Below are positions 44,498-54,065 of a stretch of 64,000 nt of DNA, piece by piece. The notes under the pieces were generated by a model, which saw only the letters and a program-made list of their open reading frames with translations, was not told the origin of the DNA and made no database searches. The translations under genes were made by a program, and so were the position numbers. Source of the DNA: JASHPR01 sp963749145. GTDB lineage: Bacteria; Actinomycetota; Actinomycetes; Streptosporangiales; Streptosporangiaceae. Position 1 is the stretch's first letter. Every line of letters starts with the position of its first letter. The stretch is taken from NCBI GenBank assembly GCA_963749145.1, contig CAVVLN010000001.1, positions 1,426,001 through 1,490,000 on the forward strand, in the 5' to 3' direction.

Positions 44498-45837
44498 CGG
44501 CGGCCCTGCGGCCAGCCCGCGTCCGCGAGCGCCGAGAGATGGCTGCGGAGGTCGCCGATGCCCACTGCGGCCTGTTCCCCGCTGCGCAGGTCGCGGACGG
44601 TGACCGTGCCCGCGTCGGCCTCGGCCCCGCCGTAGATCAGGCACCAGCGGGCCCCCTGGTCGCTGGCCCACTTGAGCTGCCGGCCGAGTTTGCCGGACGA
44701 GCCGAGGTAGACGCTGGCCCGCAGCCCGGCCGCGCGCGCGGTCGCCGCGAAGTCGAACGACGCCGCGGCGAACTCGTGAGCCATGACCGTGACGGCCACG
44801 TCGAGGCGGCCCTGCTGCCCCGCGCCGCTTTCCGGCAGCAGCGACAAGATCCGCTCCACGCCGAGCGAGCTGCCGGTGGCGGGCGTGTCCGGGCCGCCGA
44901 GCTGCGCGATCAGGCGGTCGTAGCGCCCGCCGGAGCCGATGGCCCCGGCGCCGCCGGGGGCGACCACCTCCCAGATCGGCCCGGTGTAGTAGCTCAGGCC
45001 GCGCACCAGGCGCGGCGTGAACGCAATCCGCCCGGCCGGGACCTGCAGCGACGCCAGGGACAGCACGTTGTCCACCTCGTCAAGGCCCGCCGAGCCCTCC
45101 TCGCTGGGCTTCAGCGCGGCCCGGATCCGGTCGGTCGCGTCCGGCGCGGTCATCGCGGTGACCAGCTCGCCGGCCGTGCCCTCGGCCAGGCCGCGCCCGG
45201 TGAGCTCGGCGACGACCGCGTCCGGCCGCAGCTTGTCCAGCTTGTCCAGGGTGATCAGCACGCCGGGGCCGAGCTCGCCGGGCACGCCGAACGCCTCGAG
45301 CAGCCCGGCCAGCACCCGCCGGGAGTTCAGCTGGACGGTGAAGTCGGCGAGCCCGAGCGCGTCGAGCGCGTCGTGCTGCGCGCACAGCGCCTCGGCGTCC
45401 GCGAGCACCGAACCCGAGCCCAGGGTGTCCAGGTCGCACTGCACGAACTCGCGGAACCTGCCCTTGCCCGGCCGGTCAGCCCGCCACACCGGCCCGATCG
45501 TGTAGCGCTTGTACGGGCTCGGCAGCTGGCTCCCGTAGGCCGCGGCCACCCGGGCCAGCGGCACGGTCATGTCGTAGCGCAGCGCCAGGTCCGCCTCGCC
45601 GGATGCCTCATGCTCGCCGCGACGCAAGATTTTGAAGATCAGCTTGTCGCCGTCGTCCCCATACTTGCCGAGCAGCACGTCCAGCCGCTCGAACGCCGGG
45701 GTCTGCAGCGGCTCGAACCCGTAGCTGGTAAACACCGAGCGGATCACGCCGAACGCCCGCTCGCGCTGCTCAAGGTCGGCGGCGAGGAAGTCGCGCGTCC
45801 CCGATGGTGGGTCAAACTGCGTAGCCATGCGGTCCAT
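44494..45837 (-). CDS. hisS: Histidyl-tRNA synthetase
   Basis: 447 residues; ATG 45837 (or 45828, MATQFDPP). Class II motifs: GTRDFL start, motif 2 RYTIGPVWRADRPGKGRFREFVQCDLD, HisA-type RGLSYYTG and motif 3 GSSLGVERI; anticodon-binding domain at the end. The FDPPSGTRDFLAADLEQRERAF opening and YGDDGDKLIFKILRRG differ from the common actinobacterial form, so it may be a second or divergent HisRS. Only 29 bp separate its start from that of divergent lipA. Confidence 0.88.
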   Translation of the reverse strand: MDRMATQFDPPSGTRDFLAADLEQRERAFGVIRSVFTSYGFEPLQTPAFERLDVLLGKYGDDGDKLIFKILRRGEHEASGEADLALRYDMTVPLARVAAAYGSQLPSPYKRYTIGPVWRADRPGKGRFREFVQCDLDTLGSGSVLADAEALCAQHDALDALGLADFTVQLNSRRVLAGLLEAFGVPGELGPGVLITLDKLDKLRPDAVVAELTGRGLAEGTAGELVTAMTAPDATDRIRAALKPSEEGSAGLDEVDNVLSLASLQVPAGRIAFTPRLVRGLSYYTGPIWEVVAPGGAGAIGSGGRYDRLIAQLGGPDTPATGSSLGVERILSLLPESGAGQQGRLDVAVTVMAHEFAAASFDFAATARAAGLRASVYLGSSGKLGRQLKWASDQGARWCLIYGGAEADAGTVTVRDLRSGEQAAVGIGDLRSHLSALADAGWPQGRR

Positions 45838-45866
45838 GCTTCCACGGCCGGACATAGGCTGGGGAC

Positions 45867-46871
45867 GTGGTACTCGCACCAGAGGGACGCCGGATGCTGC
45901 GGATCGAGGCCCGCAACAGCCAGACGCCGATCGAGCGCAAGCCGCCGTGGATCAAGACCAGGCTGCGCACCGGCCCCGAGTACACCGCGCTGAAGCAGCT
46001 CGTGCGGCGTGAGGGGCTGCACACCGTCTGCGAGGAAGCGGGCTGCCCGAACATCTTCGAGTGCTGGGAAGACCGCGAGGCGACGTTCCTGATCGGCGGC
46101 GACCAGTGCACCCGGCGATGCGACTTCTGCCAGATCGCCACCGGCCGTCCCGGGCCGCTGGACACCGGCGAGCCGCTCCGGGTCGCCGGGTCGGTGGCGG
46201 CGATGGGCCTGCGCTACGCCACGGTCACCGGCGTGGCCCGGGACGACCTGCCCGACGGCGGGGCCTGGCTGTACGGCCAGACCTGCCTCCAGATCCACGC
46301 CGAGGTGCCCGGGTGCGGCGTGGAACTGCTGATCCCCGACTTCAACGCCGACCCGGCGCAGCTCGCCGTGGTGTTCGGCGCGCGCCCCGAGGTTCTCGCG
46401 CACAACATCGAGACCGTGCCGCGGATCTTCCGGCGGATCAGGCCCGGGTTCCGCTACGAGCGGTCCCTCCAGGTGCTCAGCCAGGCGCACCGGGATGGCC
46501 TGATCACGAAGTCCAACCTGATCCTCGGGATGGGCGAGGAACGCGCCGAGATCAGCGCGGCCATGGCGGACCTGCGCGCCGCCGGGTGCGACCTGCTCAC
46601 GATCACCCAGTACCTGCGGCCGTCGGTGCGGCATCACCCGGTCGCCCGGTGGGTGCCGCCCGAGGAGTTCGACGAGCTCGGCGCCGAGGCCGCCGAACTC
46701 GGATTCGCCGGGGTGATGTCCGGGCCGCTGGTGCGCTCGTCCTACCGCGCCGGCCGGCTCTACCGCCAGGCGCTGGGCCGCCACGCCGGCCGCCCGGGCG
46801 GATGGGATTCGGGGGGGTCTGGGGGGGTCGTCCCCCCGGCGACGAGCACAGTATCCTCACCAGCATGGTGA
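45867..46871 (+). CDS. lipA: Lipoyl synthase
   Basis: 334 residues from GTG 45867. Radical-SAM cluster CTRRCDFC, auxiliary-cluster cysteines CEEAGCPNIFEC and the terminal RSSY motif are all present. The last ~27 residues (Gly/Ser-rich, DSGGSGGVV...) exceed the usual end and overlap the next gene by 7 bp. It inserts two sulfurs into octanoyl groups put in place by LipB. Confidence 0.95.
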   Translation: MVLAPEGRRMLRIEARNSQTPIERKPPWIKTRLRTGPEYTALKQLVRREGLHTVCEEAGCPNIFECWEDREATFLIGGDQCTRRCDFCQIATGRPGPLDTGEPLRVAGSVAAMGLRYATVTGVARDDLPDGGAWLYGQTCLQIHAEVPGCGVELLIPDFNADPAQLAVVFGARPEVLAHNIETVPRIFRRIRPGFRYERSLQVLSQAHRDGLITKSNLILGMGEERAEISAAMADLRAAGCDLLTITQYLRPSVRHHPVARWVPPEEFDELGAEAAELGFAGVMSGPLVRSSYRAGRLYRQALGRHAGRPGGWDSGGSGGVVPPATSTVSSPAW

Positions 46872-47572
46872 ACAAGCCGGCCACGAAGAAGGCCTCGGCC
46901 GACCCGGCGGGCCCGGGCCGCCTCAAGCAGATCGGCATGGTCGCGGGGATCGTCCGCAAGACCAACCCGAAGGCGCTGCCCCTCGTCGCGGCGGCCGGCC
47001 TCGGGATCATCGCGGTCGCCGTGGTCATCGGCATCTTCACCGGACTGGTCGCGTTCTTGACCCCGCTGGGCGTGCTGGCGGGCGTGGCCGTGGCGATGAT
47101 CTTGTTCGGCCGGTTCGCGCAGTCCGCGCAGTACGCGACCATCGAGGGGCAGCCGGGTGCCGCCGCCGCGATCTTGCAGAGCATGCGCGGCAACTGGACG
47201 GTCACCCCGGCCATCGCGGCCAACCGGAACATGGACGTGGTGCACCGGACCGTCGGCAGGCCCGGCGTCATCCTGGTCGGGGAGGGCTCGCCGAACCGGC
47301 TGCCGAGCCTGCTCGCGGCCGAGAAGAAGCGCGTCTCGCGGGTCGCCTACGACGTGCCGATCTACGACATCCAGGTCGGCGACGAGGAGGGCCAGATCCC
47401 CCTGCGCAAGCTGCAGCGGCACATCATGAAGCTGCCCCGCAACCTCAAGGGCCCGGCCGTCGCCGACCTGAACTACCGCCTGAAGGCGCTGCCGCAGAGC
47501 CTGCAGATGCCCAAGGGCCCGATACCCAAGACCGGCCGGATGCCCAAGGCGCCGCGGCCCAAGTTCCGCTGA
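46865..47572 (+). CDS. DUF4191 membrane protein
   Basis: 235 residues. Short basic N-terminus, two TM helices (LPLVAAAGLGIIAVAVVIGIF and LVAFLTPLGVLAGVAVAMILF), then a cytoplasmic domain with GQPGAAAAILQSMRGNWTVTPAIAANRNMDVVHRTVGRPGVILVGEG. It is the conserved lipA neighbour (Rv2219-like). Function unknown. Confidence 0.85.
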   Translation: MVNKPATKKASADPAGPGRLKQIGMVAGIVRKTNPKALPLVAAAGLGIIAVAVVIGIFTGLVAFLTPLGVLAGVAVAMILFGRFAQSAQYATIEGQPGAAAAILQSMRGNWTVTPAIAANRNMDVVHRTVGRPGVILVGEGSPNRLPSLLAAEKKRVSRVAYDVPIYDIQVGDEEGQIPLRKLQRHIMKLPRNLKGPAVADLNYRLKALPQSLQMPKGPIPKTGRMPKAPRPKFR

Positions 47573-47589
47573 CGCCGCTCCGGGCCGGC

Positions 47590-47685
47590 CCGGTCAGCCC
47601 CGGATCACGCCGGCCGGGTCAGCCCCGGATCACGCCGGCCGGATCAGACCCGGATCGCGCCAGCCCGGTCAGATCCGGATCACGA
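47590..47685. repeat. 25-bp tandem repeat at 3' end of RDD gene
   Basis: Period 25 (GGTCAG or GATCAG at 47592, 47617, 47642 and 47667), each followed by CCCCGGATCACGCCGGCC or variants. The last unit contains the terminal codons of the RDD gene on the minus strand; the others lie in the gap to the DUF4191 gene. It looks like repeated duplication of the gene's end. Confidence 0.85.
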
Positions 47686-48109
47686 CGGTGTCGGACGCCT
47701 TGTCGTGCAGCCCGCGCAGGTCGATGTCGAACACCAGCGGCGGCACCACGGCCAGGAAGAGCAGCGTCCGGACCAGGGACCAGCCGAAGCCGACGGGCTT
47801 GCCGTCCAGCCGCACCACCCGCACGCCGACCAGCCGCTTGCCCACCGTGAAGCCGGTCAGCGCGGTCAGCAGGTACACCTCGACGGCGAACACCGGGAGG
47901 GTCAGGAACTGGTTGTGGAACGCGGCCCACGCGATGAACTCGCACATCACCCAGTCGATCATCAGGGCGCCGAGGCGCCGGCCGACCCCGGCCACCGACC
48001 CCGGGCCGGACTCGGGCAGCCCGAGCCGCTGGCCGGGATAGTCGCTCTTGGTCCCGGGCGACGCCGCCGTGCCGGCCAGCCAGCCTCCGGTCCACCGTCG
48101 ATCCGCCAC
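47669..48109 (-). CDS. RDD family membrane protein
   Basis: 146 residues. Arg-Asp-Asp-type motif GVGRRLGALMIDWVMC (RR..D), two to three TM helices and TVGKRLVGVRVVRLDGKPVGFGWSLVRTLLF, typical of RDD proteins. Divergent from glnA1, as in the Mycobacterium order (Rv2219A/glnA1). Unknown transport-related role. Confidence 0.85.
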   Translation of the reverse strand: MADRRWTGGWLAGTAASPGTKSDYPGQRLGLPESGPGSVAGVGRRLGALMIDWVMCEFIAWAAFHNQFLTLPVFAVEVYLLTALTGFTVGKRLVGVRVVRLDGKPVGFGWSLVRTLLFLAVVPPLVFDIDLRGLHDKASDTVVIRI

Positions 48110-48163
48110 ACGCTTACGTTACCGCCCTCCTGGCCCGGTCCCGTGACCGGCCGCTGGCGGCTC

Positions 48164-48201
48164 GTAACATGGGTGAAACATCGGGGATACGGGTCGGAAA
48201 T
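48164..48201 (+). promoter_or_regulatory. GlnR box upstream of glnA1
   Basis: GTAAC, 6 bp, GAAAC, 6 bp, GATAC, 6 bp, GAAAT: four elements with exact 6-bp spacers, matching the actinobacterial GlnR consensus of two a-b sites (gTnAc-n6-GaAAc twice). It ends 73 bp before the glnA1 ATG. Confidence 0.85.
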
Positions 48202-48274
48202 CGCGACCGCCTAGCGTTCCAGCAGCGCCCGGAAGGCGGGCGCTGGCTTGTCAGTGGCCCACGAGGGAGAGCAG

Positions 48275-49699
<1,425 letters not shown>

Positions 49700-49707
49700 C
49701 CACCGAT

Positions 49708-50922
49708 CTAGCGCAGCGTCCTGAACGCCGCCCGGATCTCGGTCGCGAACAGTTCGGGCTCTTCCCAGGCGGCGAAGTGGCCGCCCCGGTCAACCTCGTT
49801 GAAGTAGGTGACGTTCGGGTAGGTCTTCTCGACCCAGCTGCGCGGGACCGGGAAGATCTCGCCGGGGAACGTGGTGAAGCCGAGCGGGAGCGAGACCTCC
49901 GGACGAGGCTGCCCGGCCGCACGAGCCGCGGCTTGTGCGTCCTCCCAGTACGTCCGGGCCGCCGAGGCCCCCGTTCCCGTCAGCCAGTACAGCGTGATGT
50001 TGTCGACGACCGTGTCCCGGGTCAGGCCGCCGGAGGGCTGCCCGTCGAGGAAGGCGCGGGAGATCTTGTAGTAGCTGTCGGTGTCGTGGTCGAGCATCCA
50101 GGCCGCCAGGGCGACGGGTGAATCCAGCAGGGCGTAGCCGATCGTCTGCGGCCGCGTGTTCTGCTCGATGAGGTAGCCGTTGCCGCTGGTCCTGAATGTG
50201 GTGATCGCGTCGAGCGCGGCGCGTTCCTCCGCGGAGGGGTCCGCCGACGGGTAGCCGCCGGCCAGCCCCGCCAGGAGCAGGTTCATGTGGACGCCGAGCA
50301 GCCCCTCGGGCGCCTGGCGGCCCATCGCGTCGGTGACGGCGGCGCCTACGTCGCCGCCCTGGGCGACGTAGCGGGTGTAGCCGAGGCGGCGCATCAGCTC
50401 GGCCCAGGCTCCGGCGATGCGGCCGACGTTCCAGCCGGCCTCGGCCGGCTCGGCGGAGAAGCCGTAGCCGGGCAGGGACGGCAGCACGAGGTCGAACGCG
50501 TCCTCGGCGGAACCGCCGTGCGCGGCCGGGTCAGTGAGCGGGCCGACGACTCCGAGCAGCTCGATGACCGAGCCGGGCCAGCCGTGCGTGATGATCAGCG
50601 GCAACGCGTCCGCGTGCCGCGACTTCACATGGATGAAGTGGATGTCCACCCCGTCGATCTCGGTCTTGAACTGCGGCAGCGCGTTCAGTCTCGCCTCGCA
50701 CGCGCGCCAGTCGTACTCCGCCGCCCAGTAGCGCGTCAGCTCCCGCAACGTCGCCAGCTGCACCCCCTGCGACCGGTCGGCAACCAGCTCCCCGGAGGGC
50801 CAGCGCGTCGCGGCGATGCGCCGCCGAAGGTCAGCGATCTCTTCGTCGGGCATGTCGACGCGGAAGGGACGGATGGCACGATCGGTCGCCGAGGTCCCCG
50901 TACTGGGTGATGGCATCGACAT
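49708..50922 (-). CDS. Epoxide hydrolase, EHN type
   Basis: 404 residues; ATG 50922 chosen for GGAGGAG six bases upstream. N-terminal EHN domain (RPFRVDMPDEEIADLRRRIAATRWP), alpha/beta-hydrolase oxyanion region ITHGWPGSVIE, nucleophile Asp in QGGDVGAAV, and catalytic His in RGGHFAAWEEPE. Substrate unknown. Converges with glnA1. In M. tuberculosis an epoxide hydrolase gene (ephD) also lies in this block, but of another subfamily. Confidence 0.9.
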   Translation of the reverse strand: MSMPSPSTGTSATDRAIRPFRVDMPDEEIADLRRRIAATRWPSGELVADRSQGVQLATLRELTRYWAAEYDWRACEARLNALPQFKTEIDGVDIHFIHVKSRHADALPLIITHGWPGSVIELLGVVGPLTDPAAHGGSAEDAFDLVLPSLPGYGFSAEPAEAGWNVGRIAGAWAELMRRLGYTRYVAQGGDVGAAVTDAMGRQAPEGLLGVHMNLLLAGLAGGYPSADPSAEERAALDAITTFRTSGNGYLIEQNTRPQTIGYALLDSPVALAAWMLDHDTDSYYKISRAFLDGQPSGGLTRDTVVDNITLYWLTGTGASAARTYWEDAQAAARAAGQPRPEVSLPLGFTTFPGEIFPVPRSWVEKTYPNVTYFNEVDRGGHFAAWEEPELFATEIRAAFRTLR

Positions 50923-51032
50923 GGAAACTCCTCCGCTCGGGACGTAAGTGGGCATCTACCGATGCAGTTGAGGCGGCGGCTGTTTGCCGCGCCGAGTGTA
51001 CTGACGTGACCCGCTTTGTCCCCGGTGTGGCC

Positions 51033-52025
51033 CTACTCGGCGGCTAACCGGCCGGGGAACCCGAGGTCGGGGAACTTGAGGTCAGGGTTGTGCTCGGACA
51101 GCACCGACGGCGGCCCGATGAGCATCTTGTCCGGAGCCCCGATGGCCTCCTCGTCCTTGCCGTCATAGTCGAACTTCCTCAGCACGTGCTTGATCGCCTC
51201 GAGCCTGGCCCGCTTCTTGTCGTTGCTCTTGACCACCGTCCACGGAGCCCATTCCGTCTCGGTGTAGTGGAACATCGCCTCCTTGGCGTCGGTGTATGCG
51301 TCCCACTTGTCCAGCGACTCGATGTCCATCGGGCTCAGCTTCCATTGCCGCACCGGGTCGACCCGGCGGATGATGAAGCGCGTGCGCTGCTCGGAGCGCG
51401 TCACCGAGAACCAGAACTTCGTCAGGTGCAGCCCGGACCGGACCAGCATCCGCTCGAACTCCGGTGCCTCCCGCATGAACTCCCAGTACTCCTCGTCCGT
51501 GCAAAACCCCATCACCCGCTCCACGCCCGCCCGGTTGTACCAGGAACGGTCGAGCATCACGATCTCGCCGGCCGCGGGCAGGTGCGGCGCGTAACGCTGG
51601 AAGTACCACTGGGTCTGCTCGCGCTCGCTTGGTTTGGTCAGCGCCACGACCGTGGCGCCGCGGGGGTTCAGGTGCTCGGTGAACCGTTTGATCGTGCCGC
51701 CCTTGCCGGCCGCGTCGCGGCCCTCGAACACGATCACGATGTGCTCGCCGATGGACTTCACCCAGTTCTGCAGCTTGACGAGCTCGACCTGAAGCGGGCG
51801 CTTGAGGTACTCGTACTCGGCTCGCGGCATCTTCTCGGAGTACGGGTAGTCCTCGCGCCAGGTGTCGACGATCCGGCCGTCCGGCCAGCGCAGCACCGGG
51901 TCGTCATGCTCGTCGTCGTCTTCGACGGTCAGGCCGGCGATCAGGACGGGATCGGACGCCCAGTCCTCCGGCAGCGCGTTGAATTCGGAAGTAGGTTCAC
52001 TGCTCACGTCACTAGCACACCTCAT
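51033..52025 (-). CDS. ppk2: Polyphosphate kinase 2
   Basis: 330 residues. PPK2 Walker A GRDAAGKGGTIKRF (about 102-115), lid region with EREQTQWYFQRY, Walker B VMLDRSWYNRAGVE, and WKLSPMDIESLDKWDAYTDAKEAMF. Uses polyphosphate to phosphorylate nucleotides (ADP or GDP). A 9-bp-stem hairpin lies 27 bp upstream of the start. Start ATG 52025, alternative GTG 52007. Confidence 0.94.
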   Translation of the reverse strand: MRCASDVSSEPTSEFNALPEDWASDPVLIAGLTVEDDDEHDDPVLRWPDGRIVDTWREDYPYSEKMPRAEYEYLKRPLQVELVKLQNWVKSIGEHIVIVFEGRDAAGKGGTIKRFTEHLNPRGATVVALTKPSEREQTQWYFQRYAPHLPAAGEIVMLDRSWYNRAGVERVMGFCTDEEYWEFMREAPEFERMLVRSGLHLTKFWFSVTRSEQRTRFIIRRVDPVRQWKLSPMDIESLDKWDAYTDAKEAMFHYTETEWAPWTVVKSNDKKRARLEAIKHVLRKFDYDGKDEEAIGAPDKMLIGPPSVLSEHNPDLKFPDLGFPGRLAAE

Positions 52026-52052
52026 TCCCGCCTTGCCGTCACGAGCGGGTAG

Positions 52053-52073
52053 GCCGCAAAGTCTCTTTGCGGC
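52053..52073 (-). promoter_or_regulatory. Hairpin in ppk2 leader
   Basis: GCCGCAAAG-TCT-CTTTGCGGC is a perfect 9-bp stem with a 3-base loop. It lies 27 bp upstream of ppk2. It could be an operator dyad or a leader RNA element; there is no U-tract. Confidence 0.5.
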
Positions 52074-52278
52074 TCATTTCCGCCTCGTTCCGGATCGGCA
52101 ACGACGGCTTCGCGCTGGCCTCAACGCGTGCTCCCGGGACACCGAGAGCAAGGACGGGCTCGGCCTGCCCGGCCACCACGGCTGCGGCCTGCACCGGGTC
52201 CCGGCCACGACCGAGTACCTCGGGTAGCGGCCCGGTCAGGTCCGTGGTTCGCCGCTCGCCTTCCTCCGCGAGACCGGA

Positions 52279-52306
52279 TTGACAGCCCGCCCGGGACCTA
52301 GATACT
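52279..52306 (+). promoter_or_regulatory. Housekeeping-type promoter of the Ser/Thr kinase gene
   Basis: TTGACA (52279-52284), 16-bp spacer, GATACT (52301-52306), close to the main sigma consensus, 46 bp before the kinase start. Confidence 0.6.
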
Positions 52307-52352
52307 AAGTGGGTCCGCGCGACTGCGGCGGCTGGAGCAAAGCGGAGGCGTG

Positions 52353-54053
52353 GTGAGCGGCGAGCTACCCCCGGCACCGGGCGGGCTGGCGGCGGGGTCG
52401 CAGATCGCCGGCTACCGGATCGAGGAGCAGATCGGCCGCGGCGGCATGGCGGTGGTCTACCGCGCGTTCGATCCCCGGCTGAACCGGACCGTGGCGCTGA
52501 AGATCCTGGCGCCCGAACTCGCCGACGACGCGGCGTTCCGCCAGCGGTTCATGCGGGAGATGCGGGCCGCCGCGGCTGTCGACCACCCGCACATCGTGCC
52601 GGTGTTCGACGCGGGCGAGGCCGACGGGGCGCTGTTCATCGCGATGCGGTTCGTGGCCGGCCAGGACCTGCGCACGCTGCTGGATGCCGGGCGGCGGCTG
52701 CCCGCGGACCGGGTGGCCCAGGTCATCGCCCAGGCCGCGTCCGCGCTGGACGAGGCGCACTCGCGCGGCCTGGTCCACCGCGACGTGAAGCCGGGCAACA
52801 TGCTGCTCGGCACGGTGGCCGGCCGCGGCCAGCCGGATCACGTCTACCTGTCCGACTTCGGCCTCAGCAAGCCCGCGCTGTCCTCGGCCAACCTCACGCT
52901 GACCGGCCAGTTCCTCGGCACGCTCGACTACATGGCGCCCGAGCAGGTGGAGGGGCACGCGGTGGACGGCCGCACCGACCTGTACGCGCTGGCCTGCACC
53001 GCGTTCGAGATGCTGGCCGGCGAGCCGCCGTTCAAGCGGGACGTGGCAATGGCGGTGCTGTGGGCCCAGCTGTCGGCGCCGGTCCCGTCGCTGCGGGCGC
53101 TGCGCCCGGACCTGCCGCCGGCCGTGGACGAGGTGATCGCCAAAGCGCTGGCCAAGGCGCCGGGCGACCGCTACCAGACCTGCCACCAGTTCGCCACCGC
53201 CCTGCGCGAGGCGTGCGGGGCCGCCGCCGTCCCCGCGGCCGCCGGGCCGGCCGTGGTGCCGCCCGGGCCGCCGACCGAGCGGGCCCGGATCCCGGCCTCG
53301 CGCCCGGCCGCCGGCCTGTCCGCCAGACCACCCGCCGACCTGTCCGCCAGACCACCCGCCGGCCTGGCGACCGGGCCGGTCGCCGACCTGGCGACCGGGC
53401 CGCTCGACCTGCCCACCGACCCGGGGTGGCGTCCGGCCGCGGCCTCCGCGCCGGCCGACGCGCCAACCTCGCCGTCGGCCGCCCCGCCCCGGCCGCTGTC
53501 CGCCAGCCCGCCCCGGCCGCCGTCCGCCGCTCCGCCGGGCGCCTGGCCGCCCGCTCCCCCGCCGGTCACCCGCCCGCGCGGCCCCGCGCCGCCTCGCCGC
53601 CGGTCCGGGCCTCGCGTGGCCGCGACGGTAGCGTGCATCGTGCTGATCGTGATCGCGGGTGTCGCGATCGTGATCCTGCGCGGCCATCACACCACGTCCA
53701 CCTCCCCGCCGGTCACGCCGACCGGCCCGGCCAGCGCGGGCAAGACCACGACGGCCGCCGGCCCGCTCGGCCCGGCGGCGACGGTGCGGGCGTACTTCAC
53801 CGCGATCGACGATCACGCCTACGGCCGGGCGTGGAGCCTCGGCGGCAAGAACACCGGCTCGTCCTACAGCGCGTTCGTGGCGGGCTTCGACCAGACCCAG
53901 AGCGACAACGTGACGATCGTCTCGGTGGCAGGCCACGTCGTGACGGTCAAGCTCGCCGCGACGCAGACCGACGGCTCGGTCACCTACTACCAGGGCACCT
54001 ACACGGTGACCCAGGGCGTCATCACCCAGTCGCACATCGAGTCAGCCAGCTAG
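52353..54053 (+). CDS. PknB-like Ser/Thr protein kinase, membrane-anchored
   Basis: 566 residues from GTG 52353 (GGAGG at better spacing than for GTG 52350). Hanks kinase: glycine loop GRGGMAVVYRA, Lys in VALKIL, HRDVKPGNMLL, DFGLSKP, APEQVEG (about 15-275). A Pro/Ala linker with 24-bp repeats follows, then a TM helix (VAATVACIVLIVIAGVAIVIL, about 425-445) and a ~115-residue extracellular NTF2/DUF4878-like domain (AATVRAYFTAIDDHAYGRAWSLGGKNTG). No PASTA repeats, so the signal differs from that of PknB proper. Convergent with glnE. Confidence 0.93.
   Translation: MSGELPPAPGGLAAGSQIAGYRIEEQIGRGGMAVVYRAFDPRLNRTVALKILAPELADDAAFRQRFMREMRAAAAVDHPHIVPVFDAGEADGALFIAMRFVAGQDLRTLLDAGRRLPADRVAQVIAQAASALDEAHSRGLVHRDVKPGNMLLGTVAGRGQPDHVYLSDFGLSKPALSSANLTLTGQFLGTLDYMAPEQVEGHAVDGRTDLYALACTAFEMLAGEPPFKRDVAMAVLWAQLSAPVPSLRALRPDLPPAVDEVIAKALAKAPGDRYQTCHQFATALREACGAAAVPAAAGPAVVPPGPPTERARIPASRPAAGLSARPPADLSARPPAGLATGPVADLATGPLDLPTDPGWRPAAASAPADAPTSPSAAPPRPLSASPPRPPSAAPPGAWPPAPPPVTRPRGPAPPRRRSGPRVAATVACIVLIVIAGVAIVILRGHHTTSTSPPVTPTGPASAGKTTTAAGPLGPAATVRAYFTAIDDHAYGRAWSLGGKNTGSSYSAFVAGFDQTQSDNVTIVSVAGHVVTVKLAATQTDGSVTYYQGTYTVTQGVITQSHIESAS
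53310..53362 (+). repeat. 24-bp repeat in kinase linker
   Basis: Two near-identical units containing CTGTCCGCCAGACCACCCGC encode Leu-Ser-Ala-Arg-Pro-Pro-Ala in the juxtamembrane linker. Confidence 0.75.
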
Positions 54054-54065
54054 CCCACCCCCTGA

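Larger units (their letters stand above)
52026..52352. other. 327-bp divergent intergenic region between ppk2 and kinase
   Basis: Contains the ppk2 leader hairpin and a good promoter for the kinase gene. Short open frames here show no domain. Confidence 0.6.

Noticed and set aside
47590..47685. CRISPR array or attachment site
   Set aside because: 25-bp units are directly abutting and no cas, integrase or tRNA gene is near.
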